This document shows, one piece after another, positions 26,201 through 33,110 of a DNA stretch of 64,000 nucleotides. Where the stretch lies: the NCBI GenBank assembly GCA_026874595.1, contig CM049306.1, positions 46,312,019-46,376,018 on the forward strand, in the 5' to 3' direction. The DNA comes from Sipunculus nudus. Lineage: Eukaryota > Annelida > Sipuncula > Golfingiida > Sipunculidae. Numbering within the stretch: position 1 is the first letter of the stretch; each line of letters begins with the position of its first letter. The translations under genes and the position numbers were made by a program. The notes beneath the pieces were generated by a model, which worked only from the letters and a program-made list of their open reading frames with translations, searched no databases and was not told the DNA's origin.

Positions 26201-29167
26201 TTTTTAAAATTATATAATATAGACCTAATTTCTTGCATGTACATAGAAACTAGATAGAGGAATATTTATGGTAAATATGAGGAAAAACAGATGAGCAGTT
26301 TTGATATTAGGCAGTCCTGAAGTGTGAAAATAGGTTTTTAATAAAAAATTGAGGTTTTTCCTTAATTTCTCAAAGGAACAAAGTTGCAAAGACCCAGTTT
26401 TTGGCTTGGTAGGAGATCTTGGGGACATCTAACATTATGACAAATTTTTTATTCCTAGGTCTCACGGTTTTAAAACGTGCCACATCTACGGACAAACAGA
26501 CAGACAGACGGATGGACAATGGACCACGACTATAGCTCAGATGACTTATAGTCAGCTGAGCTAAAAAGGAGACTTTCTTACCTTGCTCTATGAAGTATAA
26601 AATATATATTGTATTGATAAGAAACATCTTGAATTACTTTGTGATACCTTGTGGTGTATATATATATGAAAATACACTTTTAATTTCATTTCATCAGATT
26701 AAACTTGACTTGACACAGTAGTTCCTACATTACATGTCACTCCATATTTTCAAACTAGTTGTAATCTGTGTTTTTCTACTTTATTTATATTTTATTAATT
26801 AAGACAATAATAACTGACTTAATTCTGCAATACAATGAACTGATAAATATCATTCCAGACCATGATGTTATGTGTATATATTTATGTGGATGTGCAATGT
26901 AACCTCCCATGCATACCTTCACAGGAGCCTTGTATTTTTATCTGTACATATAATGTAAGTAAGTGCTTATTTAATCAAGTAACGTTCTTGATGTTGAATA
27001 AAAGAACAGTGTTTTGAACATGCTTGTATTATCCTTATATATTCACCTGGTGTAATTATGTTTTATTATTTTCTTTTATTTTGAATTTTTTTTTCATTTT
27101 TGTTTTATTTATAATTATGTTTTGTTAAATTTAGTTAACTAAAAATTCTAAGGATTGGGCAATTATAATATAGAAATTATGTCCAAAGAGTAAAGAAAGT
27201 GTTTTATATGAATTAAAGCAAAACTTGGAAATAACTTTGTTAGAATGGAGACTAAAACTAATTAATCTGAGCTAATTAATCGATTATGTGAAGTGTGAAC
27301 ACAGATACTCTCCTGTAATACCTTGGGCAAACATAGAGTAGCTGACTGACTGATCTATTTATAGGACTGGCCTATCCTGGCACCTGCCATGCAAGATATG
27401 CCAGCACTTCGGACCCTTATCAATCAAATGCAACAACATATGCTGTGGACACTCCTCCCTGGGCTGGTATGCGTTTTTTGGTACGAATATAGAATACCTC
27501 AGGCACCTAAACCGGCCAACATAACTGGCCCACCCTGTCTATTGCAAGAGATGAATGTATTTAGTAACACATACCGTCACTAATAACTGTCTATTTGTCC
27601 ATTCCTTCTAAGTGTTCTATCATTTGTATCCTGTATTCCACCCCCTTCTGTCTTTCCTAAACCAACGCCGCCATGTTGCCATAGGCTTCCCCTACTTTCT
27701 CCATTACGTCATCAGGAATCACCATCTCACACAATCTCATCCATTCACTATCTCGCTACACTTCACTTCGTTCCTGTGCCATTTCTCCACGATCTTTTCC
27801 TACTGATTCATTCATCTATCATTCATCTATTCCTCCCACAAGGGGGCGTTTGGGGGGTCTCCCCCAATTATTCCTCATTATTTATCATTCATTCTTATCA
27901 TTCTACCTATTACAGGGGGGGGGGGGTGTGGGGGGTCTCCCCCATCATTATTCCTCATTATTTATCATTCATTCTTATCATTCTACCTATTACAGGGGGG
28001 GTTTGGGGGGTCTCCCCCCATCATTATACCACTTTATTTCTTATTCATTATTATCATTCTACTTAATACAGGGGGTTTGGGGGGTCTCCCCCCAATTATT
28101 CCTCATTATTTATCATTCATTCTTATCATTCTACCTAATACAGGGGGGTTTGGGGGGTCTTCCCCCAATTATTCCTCATTATTTATCATTCATTATAATC
28201 ATTCTACCTAATACAGGGGGGGTTTGGGGGGTCCCCCCCAATCATTATTTCACATTATATATCATTCATCATTTTACATCATTGTTACCATTTTCACTTT
28301 CATATCTATTTAGTACCTCGTCTGACTAGGCCTACTACACATTTCCATGTCAAACATATGAATTGACGATTTGGTCTAAGGACGATTTCGCCCACTATAA
28401 ATGACGTCATCACAACTTGGGTTTCCCCCAACACTTTGACAACGAGACTAACTCACGTGATCATGCTCATTCACGCATAAACATCTTTTGTCTAAACTTA
28501 AATACCCCCATTTTTTCTGAAAACATTCAACAAGTCTTCATAGCTCAGTGGTAGAGTTCAGGACTTCTCTGCAGATGGTCGCTGGTTCGAGTCTTGCTCA
28601 TGGATATGTTTATTAAATGTCATGTATAATAATCACATATATCTCTGTCTCTTCCAGATCGAACGGTACCGGACATCAGATAGGTACAAGACATACCTAA
28701 CAGTCAGATACTCAGATGTTACAAGTCACATCATCACTCATCTATTATTTAAAATGAACCCCAAAAAGACTATACCCCATTTTTCCTCTCTATCCCCATC
28801 AAATGTATATCGCCCTCTTTAGGACGTTCTGATAACCAGGGTGCCTGAGGTATTCTATATTCGCTCCCGTTTTTTTTCTGGAACGGCATACATGGCTACA
28901 ATAAAATAGTCTTAACGTCTGTCATAAGAGGTCGATTGAGCGGGACCAAAGTGGGAGCAAAATTCGACCTATTATTTCCGAAGAGTACTGTGGAGTGTGA
29001 ACTGATTGGAGCGAGGGTCTGAGACAGTGGCTCCATCAACTCTCACACTGCCATGGTTTACGCTTATTTACCTTGGCATCGTACAGAACCCGGGCTTTAG
29101 ACGGGTCAGGCTCAAAACACAAGACGAACTCTCCAGGCTGGAACACGTCCTGTCCACGAACTGACAT
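7428..29167 (-). CDS. msl3: Male-specific lethal 3 (MSL3), complete 11-exon coding region
   Basis: MSL3 is a subunit of the MSL complex (with MSL1, MSL2 and the acetyltransferase MOF/KAT8) that acetylates histone H4 lysine 16; its chromo domain reads methylated histone tails and its MRG domain contacts MSL1. Eleven exons join without a frame break into 591 aa (human MSL3 is 521). Residues 1-90 form the chromo-barrel ([26 protein letters not shown]); the methyl-lysine cage residues Y29, F54, W57 and W61 are all present, whereas the tryptophan found in human after SWDR is valine. Residues 92-188 are basic then acidic and include 12 consecutive aspartates. The MRG domain spans about 220-590, with [22 protein letters not shown], a Lys-Glu/Val-Met motif ([11 protein letters not shown]), a 190-residue Ser/Thr-rich insertion and LNWRLVPE...[17 protein letters not shown] at 29167 is the only plausible start. 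MRG15 is excluded by the insertion and by the chromo sequence. Confidence 0.95.
7640..8575 (-). repeat. Internally repeated intronic element, about 275-bp period
   Basis: The phrase CAAGATGGAGGTATCCA followed by ATCTATGGACATG occurs near 8040 and again near 8315, and ACCACTCCTGAGATRTRAGCAATTTTCACCCAAAGC occurs near 7943 and 8220, so about two and a half copies lie head to tail. The same family, in the opposite orientation, is at 480-980 and near 55930 (NAAATTTGGCATGTACAT). Confidence 0.75.
8790..9400 (+). repeat. Dispersed repeat, family A copy 1
   Basis: This copy shares long, diverged similarity with 25270-25765 and 25970-26565. Common blocks are GCCATGGYCAAARTTGGGCAAAATTTAAGGTACTRATTT, the GTGCATTATGTT..GGCCCATAAC block, and an end with ACTATAGCTCAGATG. 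It is not coding. Confidence 0.75.
9613..9697 (-). CDS. msl3: msl3 exon 10 (MRG C-terminal helix)
   Basis: 85 nt. It completes the Val codon of LLRLFV and reads [20 protein letters not shown], aligning with human KLPEILGKMSFSEKNLKAL. Acceptor ATTTCCAG, donor CTCAG|GTATTG. Confidence 0.94.
9776..10076. mobile_element. MITE with GGCC ends, copy A
   Basis: 301-bp element flanked by TAA direct repeats (9773-9775 and 10077-10079). Its ends are inverted copies of a GGCCAAAAAAA..GGTTCTCAGGCACT sequence. A GC-rich PolyC tract and AT-rich middle follow. It has no coding capacity. The three-base TAA duplication and GG start resemble PIF/Harbinger-type MITEs. It lies in the msl3 intron between exons 9 and 10. 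Confidence 0.82.
11104..11669 (-). CDS. msl3: msl3 exon 9 (Ser/Thr-rich insertion and MRG helix)
   Basis: 566 nt, the longest exon. The first 150 codons are rich in Ser, Thr, Arg and Lys with repeated SRR/TRH motifs and SPS/SPR phosphosite-like clusters, as in the disordered insertion of vertebrate MSL3. The end is strongly conserved: [13 protein letters not shown] and [10 protein letters not shown]. Donor CTTTTTG|GTATAG. Confidence 0.95.
12040..12145 (-). repeat. tRNA-derived SINE-like sequence
   Basis: On the minus strand a box-A-like sequence (TGAGTGGTATAACACTC) is followed after about 30 bases by a box-B-like sequence (GGGTTGGATTCCC), the internal promoter arrangement of tRNA genes. No complete cloverleaf with a paired acceptor stem was found, so this is a SINE or tRNA pseudogene rather than a functional tRNA. 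Confidence 0.55.
12541..12710. repeat. Short repeat with GTAGGGTGGT units
   Basis: Two nearby copies of ATTGTAGGGTGGT are followed by GGGTTCCATTGTATA. The end resembles TIR-type sequences of mariner-like non-autonomous elements (compare TACAGTGGAACCTC at 20414). No second end was found. Confidence 0.35.
12874..13020 (-). CDS. msl3: msl3 exon 8 (MRG core)
   Basis: 147 nt. It finishes the Asn codon and reads [20 protein letters not shown], aligning with human [20 protein letters not shown]. A run of about 18 thymines forms the acceptor tract. Donor AATCT|GTAAGT. Confidence 0.95.
13469..13530 (+). repeat. Left terminal inverted repeat and subterminal motifs of the Tigger element
   Basis: Starts CAGTGGAGCGCCGTTCATCC directly after TA. 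CGTTTATCCGTAA-type motifs are repeated twice and are likely transposase binding sites; the right end has CGTTCATCCGAA and CGTTTATCCGAA. Confidence 0.85.
13848..15284 (+). pseudogene. pogo/Tigger transposase, three frameshifts
   Basis: The product would bind the terminal repeats and cut and paste the element. The first segment (13848-~14085) encodes a Tc5/CENP-B-type helix-turn-helix ([28 protein letters not shown]). The second (~14085-14485) holds the first catalytic Asp in YNADETG. The third (~14485-14950) has the second Asp in [11 protein letters not shown] and the third in QPCDAGI, a DD34D spacing. The fourth (~14950-15284) is the acidic tail with a final coiled region. Each segment change is compatible with loss of one base (frames 0 to 2 to 1 to 0). 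No Psq-type N-terminal helix-turn-helix was recognised before 13848. Between the breaks no stops are seen, so the copy is young or the breaks are sequencing errors. Confidence 0.92.
16997..17139 (-). CDS. msl3: msl3 exon 7 (MRG core)
   Basis: 143 nt encoding [20 protein letters not shown], a highly conserved MRG signature, then a variable part ending LPPER plus two bases of the Asn codon. Acceptor CATCACAG, donor GAGAGAAA|GTAAGA. Confidence 0.94.
17296..17366 (+). repeat. tRNA-like/SINE fragment
   Basis: A box-A-like TAGCCCTGTGAGTAAAGC is followed by a box-B-like GGGTTTGAATC at about 34 bases. The acceptor stem is not paired, so it is taken as a tRNA-derived fragment. It is intronic in msl3. 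Confidence 0.4.
18481..18573 (-). CDS. msl3: msl3 exon 6 (start of MRG domain)
   Basis: 31 codons, phase 0 at both ends. [19 protein letters not shown] matches human ITIEIPEVLKKQLEDDCYY. It ends in PNKKL, which continues to VKLPADP of exon 7. Donor CTG|GTAAGA. Confidence 0.92.
19529..19618 (-). CDS. msl3: msl3 exon 5 (linker)
   Basis: 30 codons, phase 0 at both ends (acceptor ATCATGCAG, donor TTCATT|GTAAGT). It encodes a polar stretch with [15 protein letters not shown]. It has little sequence conservation and was assigned because both junctions keep the frame between well-conserved exons 4 and 6. Confidence 0.8.
20095..20386 (-). CDS. msl3: msl3 exon 4 (basic and poly-Asp linker)
   Basis: 292 nt. 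A basic patch ([17 protein letters not shown]) is followed by an acidic region with DDDDSS, then twelve aspartates coded by eleven GAT and one GAC, then a charged Lys/Glu tail. The GAT run is a coding microsatellite. Acceptor GTTGCAG|AAG, donor ACTGAG|GTAAAA. Confidence 0.88.
20250..20283 (-). repeat. Coding GAT trinucleotide repeat (poly-Asp) in msl3 exon 4
   Basis: Eleven GAT codons plus GAC read on the minus strand give 12 Asp in a row. Length variation would stay in frame. It sits in the acidic linker between the chromo and MRG domains, where length is probably tolerated. Confidence 0.9.
20683..20775 (-). CDS. msl3: msl3 exon 3 (end of chromo-barrel)
   Basis: 93 nt. It completes the serine codon split at the junction and reads [19 protein letters not shown], aligning with human [20 protein letters not shown]. 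The position of human W66 is valine here. Donor ACAT|GTAAGT. Confidence 0.93.
21655..21737 (-). CDS. msl3: msl3 exon 2 (chromo-barrel core)
   Basis: 83 nt, phase 0 in and phase 2 out. It encodes [17 protein letters not shown]54 and W57 are cage residues. Acceptor TTTTTTTAAG|GTG, donor AGCAG|GTAATC. The exon lies 7.3 kb from exon 1. Confidence 0.93.
22838..22985 (-). repeat. Inverted copy of the sequence at 28858-29000
   Basis: Read on the minus strand it has TTTTTTTCTGGAA, then ACATGGCTACAATAAAA, then GAGGTCGAT, then AAATTTGACCTATTATTT. The same order is on the plus strand at 28858-28982. The two lie about 6 kb apart in opposite orientation within msl3 intron 1. Confidence 0.7.
23530..23660 (+). 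repeat. Short repeat built of CCAGGATAGGCCAGTACTGG units
   Basis: GGCCTATCCTGGCAGCTGCCAGGATAGG is a near-perfect palindrome. GATAGGCCAGTACTGG recurs at about 23580 and 23632. A related piece (CTGGCCTATCCTGGCACCTGCCA) lies at 27366. It directly precedes the PHD-like ORF. Confidence 0.65.
23659..23883 (+). CDS. PHD-finger-like ORF, probably transposon-derived or degenerate
   Basis: 74 sense codons, open from after an upstream stop (23656-23658) to TAA at 23881-23883. The C-terminal half has the PHD order: CTEC, then ICCDCC, then WLHMSC, then TWFSNKC. PHD domains bind two zinc ions with Cys4-His-Cys3 and often read histone H3 tails. Here the expected Cys in WFC is Ser, so one ligand is missing. 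There is no ATG near the start of the open stretch, so it could be the terminal exon of a small gene or a retro/transposon fragment. AATAAA follows at 23937-23942. It lies antisense to msl3 inside intron 1. The protein family beyond PHD is not recognised. Confidence 0.42.
   Translation, partial: DVRTFFTPDAWVALEHLLHVRERQASWSCTECSQTIDHTTVSICCDCCLEWLHMSCAGYTSKPKSSTWFSNKCK
25270..25765 (+). repeat. Dispersed repeat, family A copy 2
   Basis: Shares the order of conserved blocks with 8790-9400 (GTCAAAGTTGGGCAAAATTT, GGGCCCATAAC, TTTTGATATTAGGCAGTC, GACATCTAACAGTATGCCAAATTTT). This copy lacks the CTCAGATG end. Confidence 0.75.
25970..26565 (+). repeat. Dispersed repeat, family A copy 3
   Basis: Same family, same orientation, only 200 bases after copy 2. 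It ends with GACAGACAGACGGATGGACA and ACTATAGCTCAGATGACTTATAGTCAGCTGAGCT; the last part can fold into a hairpin (AGTCAGCTGAGCT against CTCAGATGACT). Confidence 0.78.
27838..28250 (+). repeat. G-rich tandem array, 72-80-bp units, six copies
   Basis: Each unit reads ATTATTCCTCATTATTTATC, then CATTCTACCTATTACAG, then a G tract GGGGGGTTTGGGGGGTC and a C tract. Unit starts (TACAG) lie at 27911, 27991, 28067, 28139 and 28212. The G tract and following C tract form a short hairpin, and the plus strand could form G-quadruplexes. Every unit has a sequence resembling a 3' splice site (pyrimidines, then TACAG|G). Confidence 0.9.
28533..28607 (+). tRNA. tRNA-like sequence, probably pseudogene or SINE head
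   Basis: TCTTCATAGCTCAGTGGTAG has a good box A (TAGCTCAGTGGTAGAG) and GGTTCGAGTC is a good box B about 30 bases later. The acceptor stem TCTTCAT against ATGGATA pairs with one mismatch and one G-U. The anticodon arm is not convincing. It lies inside the composite element, so it is probably a SINE-type tRNA derivative. No amino acid is assigned. Confidence 0.45.
28858..29000 (+). repeat. Inverted partner of 22838-22985
   Basis: Shares CTGGAACGGCATACATGGCT, ACAATAAAATAGTCTT, GAGGTCGAT and the AAATTCGACCTATTATTT block. It ends about 70 bases before msl3 exon 1 and is therefore the DNA immediately inside the first intron. Confidence 0.68.
29072..29167 (-). CDS. msl3: msl3 exon 1 (start codon, chromo-barrel strand 1)
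   Basis: 32 codons from ATG (29167-29165) to the donor AAG|GTAAATA. It encodes the conserved [15 protein letters not shown] segment, which includes cage residue Y29. The context before the ATG is CTGCAGCA. It lies in a locally GC-richer stretch, as expected near a promoter. Confidence 0.93.
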
Positions 29168-29330
29168 TGCTGCAGATTTAATTTAAGAAAACTACAGTCC
29201 CCCAAGCCGTCTTTTATCAGGGAACTTAACCGCCAACCAGTGACGCAGTTGTTTATGTCTGAATAACCTCAACTCTGGCCCACTGCATGGAATATTAAGG
29301 GTTTATCTTAGGTTTATAGTATGCATATCT
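29168..29330 (-). promoter_or_regulatory. Likely msl3 5' UTR and core promoter region
   Basis: The region upstream of the msl3 ATG is locally enriched in GC and CpG (CTTAACCGCCAACCAGTGACGCAG). No TATA box or defined initiator can be placed with certainty. Assignment rests on position only. Confidence 0.3.
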
Positions 29331-29639
29331 TTCATCATTTGTTAATTTGACCCCTACTTTCCAAATTTAAGCGAGATGTGACTGATTTAGTCATTATAAC
29401 TTGATTTACTGGATGGTGTTTAGAAGCAAGAAAACGGGTAACACATTCAATCATTCGGACCAACAATGCCTCCACTTAGGCGATGCACGACGGATTGCTA
29501 TGAAGATCTCTTCCCACAGTTGAACGACTTGTGGTTGGTTGGTTTCAAATAAAACACTAGATGGCAGCACTTGTTAAAATAATAATTTGATGTGGCTCCG
29601 TGCACTCATTCATATTGAAACTGTAGTCTGTGTAACTAC

Positions 29640-30180
29640 CCAATGACATTTTTCTATCTGATTTTTAAATGTCATACACCTACATTATTCCAAAATCAGT
29701 TTACTGTGTATGGGACAAAGAACCACTATCTAAACCGTCAAGAAATTGCAAACGCTATCACATGGTGTGATAAAAATAATCTTTTACTTAATGTTAACAA
29801 GACCAATTTAAGGAACTGTATAATAGAACCCATGAAATAGACCTACATGCTACTACCCTGTTTTCATTTATATTAATGCTGTAGAGATTGTGCCTCAGTA
29901 CAAATATCTTGGTACTGTTATTGACGACAAACTTAAATGATAAACTTATGTAAAAAGGCAGTCAAAGGATGTGCTTTCTGAGTAAATTGAAATGCTTTTA
30001 TATTTATAAGAAAATGATAACTTTGTTTTACGCATCTGCATTTTTTACAAAGTGTGGTAACCTTCAGTATTATCTGCTGGTTGAACAATTTGAGTGTAGC
30101 GAACAAAGAAAGATTGGAAAGAACGAGGAAAAATGCAGAACGTAATATCGGTGTAGACTTAGGCCCCTATTAGAAATCTT
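29640..30180 (+). mobile_element. LINE (non-LTR retrotransposon) reverse-transcriptase remnant
   Basis: The first frame has ITWCDKNNLLLNVNKT, then in a following frame VPQYKYLGTVIDDK, then ICWLNNLSVANKERLERTRK and RNIGVD. These are the linker and thumb motifs at the 3' side of LINE reverse transcriptases. Stops and frame changes break the frame at least three times. The catalytic FADD-type region is absent. This is a 5'-truncated, decayed copy between msl3 and TBC1D30. Confidence 0.8.
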
Positions 30181-31696
30181 TGAAAGTATGTATTGTCTAA
30201 AGCGACTAAAGGTACTGAGTACGTTTAAAACCATGATGAGAAATCAGCATCCGTCGAGTGGAGTAATCAGATGGTTGAAATCTGGAAGACGTATACAATC
30301 CATTATGTGCAAAACAAATAGTTTCAGGGACTCATTCATGCCCAGCTAGTGCAGTGCGTTTGTTCAACAAGCATACGTAAAGCATTAGGCCTAATATGTT
30401 TTCTAGTCGTTAATCATATGCTTTTTACACAATATTATTATTACTATTATTATTAATATTATTATTACAACCTTTCAAGTGGACTACAGTAGACCGATCT
30501 GATGCAGATTTGTTTAGTAGGTCCATAGTGCGGACATGCAGAGTAATTCGACCGACAACCCGGATTATATAGTGGTGATACGGCCCAAACGGACATGGCG
30601 GGCAAATCCATTTTTACTAAACTATAGTTAACTTCTCCGCTGTATAACTAAAGAATGCACAGCTACTCTAAGTATTACATATATTTTGTTTGGAAACCAG
30701 TTATGCCTACGGCCTTATGCTAAAACAAGTTCTATATAAATGAAATATATTTTAACTTAATTTATTCTCGAGATACTTGGAAATAATAATCAATATTTTC
30801 GGAAACTCGTCTGATGGACATCTCTGCGTTATACGGACACCTTTCCATTTCGGACCAATCAGGAGGTTACGAGAATCTTTTGCTCTCATATAAATAATTT
30901 ATTATAATAAACTACACAATACGGAGATCTCTAGTTCACGTGATCTCTCCATTGCGGGATTTTCTAGAAAGGCGCGATAACCTTTTTATTGTGAGCGCCT
31001 TATATACTTTCGCACATTGACTGATCATCCACGCTTCCTTTTACCTTCTCCAGTGCATTCTCCTGGTCAGTGTCCGGTTCTGGACATTCCAACAGCAGTT
31101 CTAGATGGGTATATAGCAGACCGCTCAAAGTGATCCCATAAGCTGGCATGTGGCGTATCAGTATTCATGCGAGTAAATACAGATTTTTTTGTCCTATATA
31201 TAAGTATCAGCCGTTTTCCCCGGAAATATATAATACTCTTATATATTCTAAATTTCATATCTTATATAATCTTATATATTCTAAATTTGGGTCTTTTGGA
31301 ATTAATCCGTTTCACTTTGTAAAAGGATAAATGTAAGCATCCGTTTGATTTCTAAGTATAGAATTTCTTTTACTGAACAAATATATTAATTACGTTTATA
31401 TATATGCTTATTCTCTTATATTTATATTGCACTAAATTGATTTTTTACAGAAAAAGTTTGAAAATGTGGTATTTAAACGTCTTAAATGTTGATCCAATGG
31501 ATTTGACCTTTTGCACTATATATTCGGGGCCTCTTTACTACACAGGCAAAAAGGACAAAACCCAGATCCCGACATGCATGGTGTACATATATGGTATATA
31601 GCTATATTAATGGTATATCCGTGTTATTCTGTAGTCGAAGTGAAGGTAAAGAGTAAGAGTGACGTCTTTTAGACAGATTAACTTGTTTATTATAAC

Positions 31697-31699
<3 letters not shown>

Positions 31700-31733
<34 letters not shown>
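31700..31733. repeat. (AT)n microsatellite
   Basis: About 17 TA units in an intergenic stretch. Confidence 0.95.
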
Positions 31734-31735
<2 letters not shown>

Positions 31736-31805
31736 CTAGAGGTTGAGCGCGTAACACATCTAATTACTGAGTGAGAAAAAATCCATTTATATAAATAGTA
31801 TTAAG

Positions 31806-32484
31806 GTGCTTTTCCATATAAGTGCGTAGTCCGTATCCGTAATCTGTATGCGTAGTCCGCATGCGTAGTGCGCAAAAATCGGTTTGTAGACTTTTTAACT
31901 GAGCCGTTTCCATTCATCCGCGTGCGTAGTACGTATGCGTAGTCCGTATCCGTAGTCCGTATCCGCACGCTGCTTAGAGCGATTTTTGCACACTACGCAT
32001 ACCAATCATCATGTCGATTTCAGGTTTAGCAAAGAGTTTTCTCCATTCAGGCCGTGCTGAATACACAGTCACTATGTTGAACTAGTATGAATAACATTTC
32101 TGGTATCAGTTTTCCTGAAACCAAATATATTGGCATTTGGCTGAATTTTGTTTCCTTTCTGTATCACAGACAACAAGTTTTTTAGATGATTGAAGCGTAA
32201 ACATCACTGTCGCTTATAAAATATTACTCATTATGATCGTTTAAAAATGTTATTATTATAATTTTATTCTTTTAACTTTTGATGTTAATATGTACAAATG
32301 TACAATACATATATGGTGAAAGGGCTTGCAAAATAAGAAAAATCTGAGCTATTGAGCACCTGTCAATACGGAGTACGGACTACGCATATACGTACTTATG
32401 GAAAACGAACTTTGCGGATACGGACTACGCATACGGTCACGCATGCGGACTAAGGGTACGGCCTACGCACTTATGGAAAATCAC
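31806..32484. mobile_element. Foldback-like element with arrays of CGTAGTCCGTAT motifs
   Basis: The left end GTGCTTTTCCATATAAGTGCGTAG and the complement of the right end GTGATTTTCCATAAGTGCGTAG are inverted repeats. Each arm holds several imperfect copies of GCGTAGTCCGTATCC, on opposite strands in the two arms, with GCGCAAAAATCG/CGATTTTTGCACACTACGC inside the left arm. The middle is AT-rich and has no ORF. No clear target duplication was found. Confidence 0.75.
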
Positions 32485-33059
32485 AGACAGAGGACCTGGG
32501 TGCGGGAGACTTTGTGAAGCCCAAATTTTAAAGCAGATGATCAACAGAAACAAATCCTCTAGCCCTCCCTGGGCTTTAGTATATTTACGTTAACTACTAA
32601 AATGCTTAAAATAAAACGTTTTTCCATGTACCGATAGACGTAACTCAGTACCAGCTCTAATGACTAAAGCCCTGTAAAGTCCGTATGGTGAATCCCTGAT
32701 ATTTGAATATCCCTCGCATTTGCCGTCACGCCGCCTGTGAATGGCATCGTTGCTATGTGGACGCTAGCAGCGGTAAAAATGGCAATAGACAGCTCAACCC
32801 GCTTGGAAACATTCGCATTGAAATCATGTTAACAGAAAGTCCATACATGGTCCCTCGTGTCCCATGATATGTATCTCTGCTGTCGAACACTACGGTCCAT
32901 GGGCCAAAGGAAAGTGCATTGTAGACACTGTCACATCTATTTTGTACAATGTATTTGTTAGTGTTCAAGTTACACTTGAAAGTCCTGCCTCTGTTAAGTT
33001 GCCAACACGCTGATCGCCGTGATCGTTACAGCCAGCCGGTACATGACTGCGTTCATCGC

Positions 33060-33110
33060 GTGTGGACCTGAATATCTCACGCTGATTGGCTGAGCTAGAG
33101 ATACATTTTC
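33060..33110. promoter_or_regulatory. CCAAT-box-like site (ATTGGCTG)
   Basis: GATTGGCTGAG lies in a CpG-containing stretch of the msl3-TBC1D30 intergenic region (about 3.9 kb from the msl3 start). Such a motif occurs often by chance; recorded only as a possible element. Confidence 0.15.

Larger units (their letters stand above)
27484..28863. mobile_element. Composite non-autonomous element with 24-bp inverted ends
   Basis: CGAATATAGAATACCTCAGG continuing to CACC (27484-27507) has its exact reverse complement at 28840-28863. The similarity continues imperfectly outward (GTATGC..GTTTTTT at 27468 against the complement of 28866-28890). The interior holds a G-rich tandem array, a tRNA-like sequence and no transposase. 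No target-site duplication was recognised, so the true borders may lie further out. Confidence 0.6.
21738..29071 (-). other. msl3 intron 1, 7.3 kb of nested repeats
   Basis: This intron has no msl3 exon between exons 1 and 2 (the flanking frame joins directly). It holds inverted-repeat sequences (22838-22985), a PHD-like ORF (23659-23883), two copies of repeat family A (25270-25765, 25970-26565), and the composite element with the G-rich array and tRNA-like sequence (27484-28863). Confidence 0.7.

Noticed and set aside
27776-28329. ORFs of 96 and 159 codons with GGVWGVSP-type repeats
   Set aside because: They are translations of the G-rich tandem array; unit lengths (72-80) do not keep one frame.
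30480-31170. Second Tigger-type element (CAGTAGACCGATC start, CCGGACA motifs, minus-strand peptide ECPEPDTDQENALEK)
   Set aside because: The motifs are suggestive, but no matching right end, target duplication or transposase domain could be seen.
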